Source of the DNA: Carettochelys insculpta
Taxonomy: Eukaryota; Chordata; Testudines; Carettochelyidae
Assembly (NCBI RefSeq): GCF_033958435.1
Contig: NC_134138.1
Span: 6,274,001 to 6,338,000 of the forward strand
Length of the DNA stretch: 64,000 nucleotides
Direction: 5' to 3'
Below the pieces are notes generated by a model. It had not been told where the DNA came from. It was given only the letters and a program-made list of their open reading frames with translations, and did not search any database. The translations under genes were made by a program, and so were the position numbers. The first letter of the stretch is position 1; each line of letters starts with the position of its first letter. Positions 1-15,179 of this stretch are shown here, piece after piece.

Positions 1-4432
<4,432 letters not shown>

Positions 4433-5232
4433 ATCATAGAATCATAGAATACCAGGACTGGAAGGGACCTCGAGAGGCCATTGAGTCCAGCCCCCTAGGC
4501 CCCAATGGCAGGACCAAGTACTGTCTAAACCATCCCTGACAGACATTTATCTAACCTGTTCTTAAATATCTCCAGCGACGGAGATCCCACAACCTCCCCA
4601 GGCAATTTATTCCACTGTTTGGCCACCCTGACAGTTGAGAACTTTTTCCTAATATCCAACCTAAACCTCCCTTGCTGCAGTTTAAGCCCATTGCTTCTTG
4701 TTCTCTCCTCAGAGGCCAAGAAGAACAAGTTTTCTCCCTCCTCCTTATGACACCCTTTTAGATACCTCAAAACCACTATCGTGTCCCCCCTCAGTCTTCT
4801 CTTTTCCAAACTAAACAAGCCCAATTCTTTCAGCCTTTCTTCATAGGTCACATTCTCTAGACTTTTAATCATTCTTGTCGCTCTTTTCTGGACCCTCTCT
4901 AATTTCTCCACATCTTTCTTGAACTGCGGTGCCCAGAACTGGACACAATACTCCAGCTGAGGCCTAACCAGCGCAGAGTAGAGCAGAAGAATGACTTCTT
5001 GTGTCTTGTTCACAACACACCTGTTAATGCATCCCAGAATCACGTTTGCTTTTTTGGGAACCGCATCACGCTGTTGACTCATATTTAGCTTGTGGTCCAC
5101 TATAACCCCTAGATCCCTTTCTGCCGTAGTCATTCCTAGACAGTCTCTCCCGCTTCTGTACGTGTGAAACTCATCGTTCCTTCCCAAGTGGAGCACTTTG
5201 CATTTGTCCTCATTAAACTTCATCCTGTTTTT
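4433..5232 (-). mobile_element. CR1 LINE, 3' end (5'-truncated)
   Basis: This is a non-LTR retrotransposon relic. On the minus strand an open frame of about 230 codons encodes the C-terminal part of a CR1 reverse transcriptase, with NRMKFNEDKCKVLHLGR, RDLGVIVDHKLNMSQQ, ALVRPQLEYCVQFW, RVQKRATRMI and [14 protein letters not shown] in the usual order. It ends with the CR1 3' UTR and the family's tandem 8-bp terminal repeat (ATTCTATG-type, seen on the plus strand as 'atcatagaatcatagaat' at 4433). The frame stays open through the end of ORF2, so this copy is fairly young, but the catalytic palm is missing. The open frame extends upstream into non-CR1 sequence only by chance. Confidence 0.93.
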
Positions 5233-5607
5233 TCCATGAGGAAGAGGAGGAAATAAACCTGGATCTTCTGCATTCCAGGCAAGTCTTTTAGCTACTAGTT
5301 TAAAAGCCCTCGCTGAGCAGCACCTCCAGCTGTGTTCACAAAACAAGGCAGGTAAGTGCTAGTGCCTGTGCCGTACCGTACTCAGCCCTTGCCTGCAGAT
5401 AACCCCCCATCCCTCCTATCCATTAGCTGCTGCGAGGGCACCCAAAATATTAGGCCTGGGACAGCTCACCCCACCTCATCCTATGGACCTGAAGACCCCT
5501 GACTACAGCCTATATATGTGTAGCACACACTATGTTGACAGGAGAGCTTTTTTGAAACATTGCAAAACAGTTTCCCTGTAGCTTTATTCTCAGAGGCAGT
5601 AGAACTG

Positions 5608-5720
5608 TTTTGGCTGAAATTTAGAGTCCTAGAGCTGGAAGACGCCTCAGGAGGTCATCAAGTCCAGTCCCATCCCAAAGCAGAACCAGCCCTGATTAAA
5701 TCATGCCAGCCAGGACTTTG
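5608..5720 (-). mobile_element. CR1 LINE 3' UTR fragment
   Basis: This short CR1 3' end is read on the minus strand. The plus strand shows 'cctagagctggaagacgcc' followed by 'ggaggtcatcaagtccag', a typical CR1 tail. No coding part is left. Confidence 0.8.
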
Positions 5721-5889
5721 TGGACTTTTACCAAAAAAAAAAACATTCAGCTTGAGGCAAACACACAGCATGGAAAATTTCATCCCAACCAATTAAACCA
5801 CGGAAAAGTTAAGAGCAACCGAAAACAAGTTGTAATACAGGGGCATCTCAAGTAACCATAATAAGCAGTAAAACCAGCCCCACCTATAA

Positions 5890-5975
5890 CTCTGAGGCAG
5901 CGGGTCTTACCCACGAAAGCTCATGACCTAATAATTTGTTAGTTTTTAAGGTGCTACAGGACCACTTGTTGCTTG
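5890..5975 (+). mobile_element. Penelope-like element terminal-module fragment
   Basis: This is a remnant of the PLE terminal module (pLTR): a degenerate hammerhead-like core (CTGAGGC...CCCAC GAAA at 5892-5918), then the conserved 'ttgttagtttttaaggtgct' type tail. The canonical core A is replaced by C, so it is probably inactive. Confidence 0.65.
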
Positions 5976-6098
5976 TGAAGCTACAGCTAACACTGCTCCC
6001 CCCAGAGACTACCACCACCACCGAAAGCGACCTGTACATCTTTGTTTTCATTCACTGGATAAATTCCTACTTGCACTAACCAGCCAAGTGCTCTATTT

Positions 6099-6304
6099 CA
6101 GCGTTTCTTCAACTATGTTCTGTGAAACACAGGTGTTCTGCGAATAATTCGTAGGTGTGCCGCGAGCATCGGGCACTTTTTTGATACCATCCACTGATGG
6201 TCTATATTCTCCATTATGAAAACCAGATACAATGTTACTTCTTCATTCCTATGATACCTGATTAAATTGCTGTTCCATGGCCTCAAAAAGTTTAAGAAAC
6301 ACCG
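6099..6304. mobile_element. hAT-like MITE, 206 bp
   Basis: The termini are CAGCGTTTCTTCAAC at the left and GTTTAAGAAACACCG at the right, forming an imperfect inverted repeat of the hAT type. The flanking 8-bp sites ctctattt (6091-6098) and ctctacat (6305-6312) match at 6 of 8 positions and are a plausible decayed hAT target duplication. There is no transposase. Confidence 0.7.
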
Positions 6305-6664
6305 CTCTACATCAGTAACACATAGACCAGAACCCCTCCCCATTCACTACACAGCCCCACCGCCTTCCATCTTCTCAGCGGTGTTCCAGGTCAATTAAGT
6401 GAGATAAAGGGTTTTCACTCCTTCCACGAAATTTCCCTGAACATCGGAGAGCGCTCCTCAGGGCTGTGCCCAGCCAAAGGAAGTGAAAGCCTAAAGGAGA
6501 ACTTTTGTTTTCATTTACTGAGGGAAGCCTTTAGCACCGGTCCTCAGTAGACACAGCAAAAGGTCCTCTTCTCTCTATGCCACCTTCCTATTTTTCACTG
6601 TAAAGTGAGTGCAGTAAATTTGGGGCAGCTCTTGAAGGATTTTCTTGCCACCTTAGCATTGTCA

Positions 6665-7005
6665 ACTCATCATCATCATCATCATCAACCATGGGCTCGG
6701 CGCCTGTTGGTGTCCGATGCCTCCCTCATTATTTCCTTCCATCCTCCCCTGTCCAGTACAGAGCAGCTTCATTTCTGTAGACTAGCTCTGCACCAATCAT
6801 CCACCCATTCTCTGTGGGGTCCACCTCTCCAATTTGAACTGTCCATTATGCCAAATACCAGGGTCTTGATTTTCCATTTCTTGTTCATTCTGCAAATATG
6901 TCCAAATAGTTGTAGCTTCCGTTTTATAACCTTCTGCAGCAGCTTCTCTTTTGGCTGTATCTGCCTATATAATTCCTTGTATTGCAAGTCTCATGACATT
7001 AGGCG
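6665..7005 (-). mobile_element. LINE 3' fragment with (GAT)n tail
   Basis: On the minus strand a 72-codon open frame contains LLQKVIKRKLQLFGHICRM and NWRGGPHREWVDDW, the hallmark C-terminal 'LFGHICRM...GRP.EW' region of an RTE/L2-like LINE polyprotein. Its 3' end is a (GAT)n simple tail, seen on the plus strand as repeated 'cat' around 6668-6687. It is strongly 5'-truncated. The clade assignment is approximate. Confidence 0.75.
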
Positions 7006-7065
7006 CTTTTCATGAAGGAATCCAAGATCCTAAAGTTACGTGATTAACGAAAAACCTCAGCTAGC

Positions 7066-7122
7066 CCTTAAAACCAAGCACACTTCTAGCCACCCCTTAA
7101 AACCAAGCACACTTCTAGCCTC
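7066..7122 (+). repeat. Short tandem duplication (two ~28-31 bp units)
   Basis: The unit 'ccttaaaaccaagcacactt' plus 'ctagcc' occurs twice in direct succession. It is a simple local duplication. Confidence 0.85.
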
Positions 7123-7125
7123 GTT

Positions 7126-10060
7126 TGAGGAGTAAACGTAACTTGGAATCATGAATCCTAAGAGTTCAAAATCCAGAAGACAAATGAAACAAACTCACTG
7201 TTTATTATTTATAAAAATCCCATGGTTTTTGAGCCAATTGTGATTTTGTAGCCTGATGAGTGATTTGAGTGTCTGAGCCCTAAGGCCAAAGGAGGGCTGG
7301 GTGCTAATGTTTGGCATGGATTGGTTGTTTTTCAGGAGGTAGGGTGGGCAAAACCATTTGTAGTCCTTTCTCCCCAGCCCCCCATTAAATGCTCAGGCAG
7401 CTCAGAGATGATGTTACAAACAGTTTCTTAACTGTTTTACACCCCAGAACCATAAGGTACCTGCTCCATAATGGAAAGGCACAGACACACATGAAAGTGA
7501 TTTAAGCCCAACTGCCTTGTTTAACAGGCTGGCTGCCTGATATTTATGGATCCCAACAGACAACTCAAAACACAGAAAAACCCATTTATGGACACTTTTA
7601 AAGCCCTCTCTGCCCTGGAGAAATATGGCCTCTCTATTGGGCACTTCACGGAGGCATCAGCATTGCTACTTCAGCCACATTGTCCCATTTGGTTGCAAGG
7701 GTACAAGACCAGGAGTCAGTGAGAGTTTATTGCTTTCCTCCTGTCAACGTTGAGCTGTTCCTCTTCCTGGAATTACACCTTCACAAGAGTGCACGTCAGT
7801 AAAAACCTACATATTCACCATGTTAGGGCTTCTGGCATTATCATGGGATTTGTATCTCACTGACTTGGAATGGGGAAAGCCTAGGGCCAGGGTGAACCCA
7901 GCTGTCACAAGAGGTCAAAGCTAATTTTTACTTCTTGGAAATACTTAACTAATAGCACAACTGGAAATGGAGAGTCCAACCAGGACATCTGAGGGGAACC
8001 CTGCAGCTAAACACAACGCAGTGCATTCTCGTGGCATTATTTCTCAGCTCGGTATCGTGGCACAACTCTGGACAAGGAAGGGAGCAGTTGGTTATGTAAG
8101 TAACAGACAGCACGCTGCAAAGGAACCGGAACGGAAGGAATCCAGACTGGTCTCCGTTTAGTGGCTCGAGGTGACTCAGGCGAGGACAGACTAGCAAACA
8201 GATGGCACAGAACAGAGTGGTTCTCAGACACAGCACAGAACAAGAGAGGGGATACTAGCGCACGCCAGGTGGGGCCATTTCTGGGGCTGCCTTCTGGTTT
8301 TTTCCATTTCAAAAAATAACACCCACTGCACAGGCCATGCTTGGAACCCAGACTCCTTTGAAGTCACTAGATTTACTCCACATTTACGCAGAAGTAAGTG
8401 AGAGCGGAATTAGGTCTATCAGTGCAGGTGGGAAGATGTTAATTATTTAGTTCTGCTGATGCTACACTGCAGATCAAATGGAACCCACCAGGAAAACACA
8501 AAAGAGGAAGACCTCAGACAATGGGGACCAAATCTACCGAGACTGAAAGAAAACAACTGGCGTAGTCCTGGAGTCAACTGGAAGTTTTGTCCCGAGACGG
8601 AGTGAAGTGAAGGAGACTTGTAGATGACCCATGCTCCACTCAGAGTACAGGGGTTTAAGCCAAGTCAAGATGCTACCCTGCCTCACCTACACAGGACTCC
8701 GTTTGCAATTCTTTTACTGAAAGTTTTCCCATAGGTTACATCATGAGTGCCTGGGAATGGACTAGTAAACCTCTCGAGGTTCTTTCCAGGCTTACCTTTC
8801 TAAGATTCTATGCAATACTTCATTTCAACAAGGGAGCTAACTTATGGCCCTGGAAGAAAATACAGCGTATTGCCCCAAACCAGCATCACGTTGCTTTCGA
8901 GCGCCCCCTCCAGCATGCAGGAATAGCGCTGTTGATGGAATTGCAAACCAGACTTCAGACGCATCAAACGCTGCACAAGATAAACATCAACCCGCAGCGA
9001 ACGCGCACACAGCTGAACCCAAAGCAAACGGGAGAGAAATGCGACGGCCCTGCAGATGCGATTCTGTGTATTGCTGCCACTAAACTCCCCCGATGTGCTT
9101 GCTGTCCTGCGAACAGGGCAGCTTTAGGAAGACAAACACTAAGAAGGGAATGAAAGAATAAATCACCTCCCTGCTGGTCAGCGGGCATGGCTCAAAGACA
9201 CATCTTTGGTAAACAGTCACCCTCCTGCATTGGCCCTTTAACACGCCATCGGCGTACACACACTAATCACAGTGCTGCACTGGGCTGATGCTGATCACTC
9301 TGGCTGCTGTTACCACCCCAAATAGGTGCAATCCAGGGCTGCAGCTGGTGGAAATGCAGGGTCAAAGGACTGGGCTGTGGCTGGCCAGGATGTCAATTTT
9401 TCTTTTTAAGTCCTAAGAGTTTTACCCACACAGCTGCTCGTCCCCACCCAAGGGAATTTCCTTGCAAAGGCTGAAGTTGGATGGGAAAGGGAACGGGGTG
9501 TTGGTGTTACAGAGGGTGGTAGGGGCCATTCAGAGGGAGGGCTGCCCCTAAGTGGTGCAGGGCCTGGGATGATTCCTGCTCTGTCCCAGGCCCTGCCCTG
9601 CCCCCACTCTGCCCCTTCCCCCACGTGACATGACCCAAGGGACGACCGGGGGCAGCCAGGCTCAGGCCTCTCCCACACTCACGATGGCTGAGGGAGACAT
9701 GGGAAATGGAGGGCTCCAGCCGCAGGCTCCGCCCTCCATCCCAGCTGGATCGCTCCGTTTCCCGCCCTCCCAGTGAGGCGGAGAAGCCTGGTTCCGAGAT
9801 GGTGGGGTGGAGCAGGCAGCTGGGTCGCTCTGCTTCTCATGGCTCCCACAGCTGCAGCGAGGGAGGGGAACGACCCCCCCAGATAATTCCCCCAGGCCAC
9901 CCCAGGTCCCATGGGTGAGGTTGGAGCAATACGGGGGACTGTCCTGTCTATACGACAGTGAGGGCAGCCACTGTGGGGCCCCCCAGGTGCAGGTCCAGGT
10001 TGGCTGCCCTGATGGGACGGGGCGGTTCTTCTCAGGGATTTTGTTCTGTGGTCTATAGTG
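7126..10060. other. Intronic stretch without a recognised feature
   Basis: I see no host exon or recognisable transposon coding region. About 9500-10000 is notably GC-rich and may be an old non-coding repeat, but I cannot name it. Confidence 0.4.
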
Positions 10061-10065
10061 ACAGA

Positions 10066-10560
10066 GTTGCCAACTTTCTACTTGCGCCCAAACCAACACC
10101 CTTGCCCCACTCCACTCCTTCTCTGAGCCCCCCTCCCTCCGCTCACTCCTCCCTGCAGCCTCACTCGGTGGCTCATTTTCACCAGGCTGGCTCAGAGGAC
10201 TGGGGTGCAGGAGGGTGTGAGGGCTCTGGCTGGGGGTGAGGGCTCTGGGGTGAGTCCAGAAATAGGAGTTTGGGATGCAGGTCGGGGCTCCCGGCTGAAG
10301 CAGTGGGTTGGGATGTGAGAGAGGGTGAGGGCTCCAGGACAGGGCCAGGGAGGAGGGTATGTGGTGCAGGAGGGTGGCAGGCTCTCAGTGGCACTTACCT
10401 CAAACAGCTCCCAGAAGCAGCAGCATGTTCCCCCGGCAGGTCCTATGCAGAAGGGCATCTGGGAAGTTCTGCACATTGCCCCATCTGCAGTCTCAGCTCC
10501 CGCTGGCTGTGGTTCCTGGCCAGTGGGAACTGTGGGGTGGCTCTCAGGGCAGGGACAGCA
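10066..10560. repeat. GA/GGGT-rich interspersed repeat, related to 24020-25137
   Basis: The stretch opens with 'gttgccaactttctacttgc' and continues into an irregular 'ggggtgagggctctgg' minisatellite-like body, then a 'ctcccagaagcagcagcatgt' section. The same order of blocks recurs at 24020-25137. It is probably a non-autonomous DNA transposon with an internal minisatellite. The right end is not clear. Confidence 0.55.
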
Positions 10561-11044
10561 TGCGGAGCCCCTTGGATGCCCGTGTGTGTAAGAGCCAGAG
10601 GAGGGACCTGCCAGCTGCTTCCTGGGAGCTACGTGGTGTGGAGGCCAGCAAGGGGCTTGCTAGCCCGGCTGTGCAGTGCCACCAACCAGACAGTCAACGA
10701 TCCAGTCAACAGAGCCTCTAAGATCCCTTTATGACAGAGTGTTCCAGAGCCTATGTCCTGAGCATGGCCAAAGCATGGTGTGTGGGACAAAGACAGTGCA
10801 TGGAGTTATATAGTGGAGCCTGTGACTACCACATAGATTATTGGTCCCAGCACATCATGTGCCACCTTGGCCCAAGCACCTAGACACATGGCATGCTAGG
10901 GCCTGTAGTTTCCATGGGCTGCATTTCTCTAATGAACAACTGCAGTTTTATGTCAGTCACATGCGGCCTTCAGCCTACCAGCTAGTTGCTACTGCAGCCT
11001 TCTCTGGGAGCATGTCTCTGTCAGATGGCAGTGAGGCAGTTAAA

Positions 11045-11761
11045 TAACTTTAGCTCATTTCCAGGACCTAAAAACGATGACGGCAATTCTGAAAATTTAC
11101 CATTTATTCCAACCCTTTGTTTCCTGACTTTTATCCCATTCTCAGTCCAGGAAACAACTTCCCTCTTATCCCACGACAACTGAGTTTATAGAAGAACCTT
11201 TGGTGAAGAAACTTGTCAAAGGCTTTCTGGAAATATAAGTACACTATGTCTACTGCATCTCCCTGGTCCATGTGTTTGTTCATCATTTCAGAGAACTCTA
11301 ATCAGTTAGCAAGCCACTATTTCCCTTCACAGAAACCACGTTGATTTTTGCTCAACAAATTAAGTTCTTCTCTGTGTCTGACAATTTTATTCTTTACTAT
11401 GGTTTCAGCTAATTTGCCTGGTACTGACATTAGATTTACCAGTCTATAATTGCCAGGATCACCTCAAGAGCCCTTTTTAAATTTTGGCATTACATTCACT
11501 ATCTTCCAGTCATTGGGTACAGAAACTGATTTAAAGGACAGGTTACAAACCACAGTTAATAGTTCTGCAATTTCTCATTTGAGTTCTTTCAGAACTCTTG
11601 GGTGAATGCCATCTGGTCCTGGTGACTTGTTACTGTTAAGTTTATCAATTATTTCCAAAACCTCCTCTAATGACAGCTCAATCTTGGACAATTCCTCCAA
11701 TTTGCCACCTACGAAGGACGCCTCAGGTTTGGGAATTACCCTAACATCCTCAGCCATGAAG
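11045..11761 (-). mobile_element. Older CR1 LINE, downstream segment (interrupted copy)
   Basis: Antisense CR1 ORF2 sequence covers the region upstream of and including the first RT blocks (minus-strand reading includes NKSPGPDGIHPRVLKELK). It is more diverged than the CR1 that begins at 11762. Its left part (11060-11270) matches the RT region also seen at 12876-13040. The element resumes at 13397 after the inserted copy. Confidence 0.85.
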
Positions 11762-13396
11762 ACATAAGAACATAAGAATGGCCATACTGGGTCAGACCAA
11801 AGGTCCATCCAGCCCCATATCCCATCTGCTGACAGTGGCCAATGCCAGGTGCCCCAGAGAAGGAGAACAGAAGACAATGATCAAGTGATTTATCTCCTGC
11901 CATCCATCTCCTGCCTTTGTACTGAAGGCCAGGGCACCATACTTTATCCCTGGCTAATAGCCATTCATGTACCTAACCTGCAAAAATTTATCAAGCTCTT
12001 TTTTAAACCCTAATAGAGTCCTGGCCTTCACAGCCTCCTCTGGCAAGGAGTTCCACAGGTTGACTGTGCGCTGTGTGAAGAAAAATTTCCTTTTATTAAT
12101 TTTGAACCTACTACCCATCAATTTCATTTGGTGTCACCTAGTTCTTGTATTATGGGAAAAGGTAAATAATTTTTCTTTATCCACTTTCTCCACACCATTC
12201 ATGATTTTATATATCTCTATCATATTGCCCCTCAATCGCCTCTTTTCCAGACTGAAAAGTCCCAGTCTCTCTAGCCTCTCCCCATACGGGACCCATTCCA
12301 AACCCCTAATCATCTTAGTCGCCCTTTTCTGAACCTTTTCTAATGCCAATATATCTTTTTTGAGGTGAGGAGACCACATCTGCATGCAGTACTCGAGATG
12401 TGGGAGTACCATAGTTTTATATAGGGGAAGTATGATATCTTTTGTCTTATCATCTATCCCTTTTTAATAATTCCTAACATCCTATTTGCTTTACTAACTG
12501 CCGCTGCACACTGCGTGGATGTCTTCAGAGAACTATCCACTATAACTCCAAGATCTCTTTCCTGATCTGTCGTAGCTAAATTTGACCCCATCATGTTGTA
12601 CTTGTAATTTGGGTTATTTTTTCCAATGTGCATTACCTTACACTTACCCCCATTAAACTTCATTTGCCATTTTGCTGCCCAATCACTCAGTTTGCTGAGA
12701 TCTTTTTGTAGTTCTTCACAATCCCTTTTGCTTTTGACTGTCCTGAACAACTTGGTGTCATCTGCAAACTTGGCCACCTCACTGCTTACCTCATTTTCTA
12801 GATCATTGATGAAGAAGTTGAACAGGATCGGTCCCAGGACTGACCCCTGGGGAACACCACTAGTTACCCTCCTCCATTGTGAAAATTTACCATTTATTCC
12901 CACCCTTTGTTTTCTGTCTTTTAACCAATTCCCGATCCATGAAAGGATCTTTCCTCCTATCCCATGACCGCCTAATTTACATAAAAGCCTTTGGTGTGGG
13001 ACCGTGTCAAAGGCTTTCTGGAAATCTAGGTATATTATGTCCACTGGGTGCCCCTTGTCCGCATGTTTATTAACCCCTTCAAAGAATTCCAATAGATTAG
13101 TTAGACATGACTTCCCTCCGCAGAAACCATGCTGACTTTTGCCCAACAAGTCGTGCTCTTCTACGTGCCTTGCAATTTTATTCTTTACTATTGTTTCTAC
13201 TAATTTGCCTGGTACTGATGTTAGACTTAACGGTCTATAATTGCCAGGGTCTCCTCTAGAGCCTTTTTTTAAATATTGGCGTTATATTGGCCGTCTTCCA
13301 GTCATTGGGTACCGAAGCGGATTTAAAGGATAGGTTACAAACCACTGTTAATAACGCCGCAATTTCACATTTGAGTTCTTTCAGAACCCTTGGGTG
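11762..13396 (-). mobile_element. Younger CR1 LINE nested in an older CR1
   Basis: This 5'-truncated CR1 is on the minus strand. A 231-codon open frame at 12454-13149 encodes reverse-transcriptase blocks: KSQHGFCGGKSCLTNLLEFF, VDIIYLDFQKAFDTVPH, SGVPQGSVLGPILFNFFIND and the catalytic KFADDTKLF. Position 12134-12412 continues with PHLEYCMQMW and [10 protein letters not shown] in another frame, so there is at least one frameshift at the run near 12466-12470. The 3' end carries a tandem TTCTTATG-type 8-bp repeat (11762-11780 on the complement), different from the ATTCTATG ending of other CR1s here. Short 'tgaag' flanks at 11756-11762 and 13393-13397 are a possible target duplication. Confidence 0.93.
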
Positions 13397-13591
13397 AAGC
13401 AAAGAATTTATTTAGTTTCTCTGAAATGACCCGATGGTCTTTGAGTGCTTCTTTTATATCTCGATCATCTAGGGGCCCTACGGGTTTAGCAGGCTTCCTG
13501 TTTCTGATGTACTTAAAATATTATGGTACTGCTTTTTGAGCATTTTATTAGTTGTTTTTCAAACTCCTTTTTGGCTTCTTTTATTACATTT
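13397..13591 (-). mobile_element. Older CR1 LINE, upstream segment 1
   Basis: This continues the older CR1 whose downstream half is 11045-11761. The sequence picks up directly after the nested copy ('gcaaagaatttatttag', 'ttcttttatatctcgatcat', 'tagggg'). It is broken again at 13592 by a palindromic MITE. Confidence 0.8.
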
Positions 13592-14028
13592 TGGCCGTGT
13601 CTACACTAGCCCCAAACTTCGAAATGGCCATGCAAATGGCCATTTAGAAGTTTACTAATGAAGCACTGAAATACATATTCAGCGCTTCATTAGCATGCGG
13701 GCGGCTGCGGCACTTCGAAATTGACGCGCCTCGCCGCCGCGCGGCTCATCCTGATGGGGCTCCTTTTCGAAAGGACCCTGCCTACTTCAAAGTGCCCTTA
13801 TTCCCATCTGCTCATGGGAATAAGGGCACTTCGAAGTAGGCGGGGTCCTTTCGAAAAGGAGCCCCGTCGGGACGAGCCGCGCGGCGGTGAGGCGCGTCAA
13901 TTTCAAAGTGCCGTGGCCGCCCGCACGCTAATGAAGCACTGAATATGTATTTCAGCGCTTCATTAGTAAACTTCGAAATGGCCACTTGCATGGCCATTTC
14001 GACGTGTGGGGCTAATGTAGACACGGCC
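13592..14028. mobile_element. 437-bp near-perfect palindromic MITE (GGCCGTGTCTACACTAG ends)
   Basis: The left end GGCCGTGTCTACACTAGCCC and the right end ...GTAGACACGGCC are inverted, and the complement continues through the full length with centre near 13810 ('cccatctgctcatggg'). Each arm is about 215 bp and contains repeated TTCGAA-type words. There is no transposase and the open frames across it are mirror-image artefacts. It interrupts the older CR1. Flanking T-runs leave the target-duplication length ambiguous. Confidence 0.9.
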
Positions 14029-14230
14029 TTTGACACTTAATTCGGTAGTTTTAATGCTCCTTTCTATTTTCCTCAGTAGGATCTGACTTCATTTTTTAAA
14101 ATATGCCTCTCTCTCTCTTGCTGCTTCTTTTACATGGTTGTTAAGCCATGGTGGCACTTTTTTGAACTCTTACTGTGTTTTTTTAAATTTGAGGTATACA
14201 TTTAAGTTGGGCCTCCCTTATGGTGACCGA
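14029..14230 (-). mobile_element. Older CR1 LINE, upstream segment 2
   Basis: CR1-type antisense sequence resumes after the palindrome ('gacacttaattcggtag', 'atgctcctttctattttcct'). It is the 5'-most part still visible and fades out around 14230. Confidence 0.65.
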
Positions 14231-14259
14231 GCCTTAAACACTATCTTTCTCCAGCACAA

Positions 14260-14600
14260 AAACACACACAGTAAACTCTTTCATATCCAGCATTCTATCA
14301 TCTGGAATTCTCAAACAACCGTCATTTCAACCCTAAGTAAATTTTAGTTATGTTTTCCATAAGTACATTATAGTGTAAGTAAATACAAATAAATACAGCT
14401 AATACAGTTTAAGTCTACAATGTGCAATACTACTGCTGTTGGTAAATAAAGTACTCTGCATACATTTTTGTTTGTTTCTTACTATCTGACCTTGTTTTTC
14501 TTCAGTGTTACGCATTGCTAGGTGTACCTCTCCACTATCCAGAATATGTGAATATCCAGCAACTCCCTGGTCCCCAGGCTGTTGGATAGGAAAGAATGCC
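14260..14600. repeat. Possible pogo/Tigger-like MITE remnant
   Basis: 'actctttcatatccagcatt' at the left and 'ccagaatatgtgaatatcc' plus 'tggatagga' at the right look like decayed inverted ends of a mariner/pogo-type element with 'tatccagca' words. The match is weak and the termini are uncertain. Confidence 0.35.
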
Positions 14601-14784
14601 CTGTAGCTGGAACCATTCTGGTAGTTATTTTTCCTGGCAGAGAAACAGCACATGATGCTTCAGTGGGAGCTCACTCCTGCGCTCATGATAGAGGGGGCAG
14701 ACGCCCATTTTAGGAAAGCAAGTCAGGCAAGGGGAGAATGATGAGAAGGTGAGGGGCAGTATTTCCTGTAAGCTGAGCACTTGA

Positions 14785-15179
14785 TGTGATGGAGTGGGGG
14801 ATATGTGTGTACGTGAGTGGCTCACAGAGGGTGTGGGGCTCCTGCTGAGGGTAACCGAGGTGACCAGGTGACACTTCTGGGCTGCAGACAAAGGAGGAGG
14901 TGGAGCCTGAGGGGTTTGAATTGGAACTGGGAGTTGGAAGCAGTGAGTCTGGGCTGGGAGAGAGAGAGACAAAGGAGGGGGCAAGGCCCCGGCCCCAGGG
15001 GCCCCTCGGGGCCTCCTCTCCCCAGCATGCATTGGACTGGCTGTCCCTGTTGGCTGTACTGACTCTTCTGTAAGATGCTGTGTCCTGTCAGCTAATAAAC
15101 CCGCTGTTCTCCTGCTGAGTGAGAGTCACTCCTGCCTCAGGATGGGGTGCAGAGCTTGAGGACCCCGAAATCCATCACA
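14785..15179 (+). mobile_element. LTR-like unit (TG...CA, 395 bp), candidate solo LTR
   Basis: The unit begins TGTGATGGA and ends TCCATCACA, a perfect 9-bp inverted terminus with the TG...CA ends of LTRs. It contains a polyadenylation-type AATAAA at 15094-15099 and is flanked by cttga/cttgg, a possible 4-5 bp target duplication. There is no coding sequence and no adjacent retroviral gene. It could instead be a DNA element with short TIRs. Confidence 0.5.

Noticed and set aside
6664..6690. His-rich plus-strand peptide (run of His codons)
   Set aside because: It is the complement of the (GAT)n tail of an antisense LINE fragment.
8743..9153. 136-codon plus-strand open frame in a CpG-containing stretch
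   Set aside because: I found no homology, overlapping frames occur on both strands, and there is no splice-site pattern. It is not supportable as an exon.
13721..14036. Two overlapping opposite-strand open frames at 13.7-14.0 kb
   Set aside because: They mirror each other because the DNA is a palindrome. They do not code for a protein.
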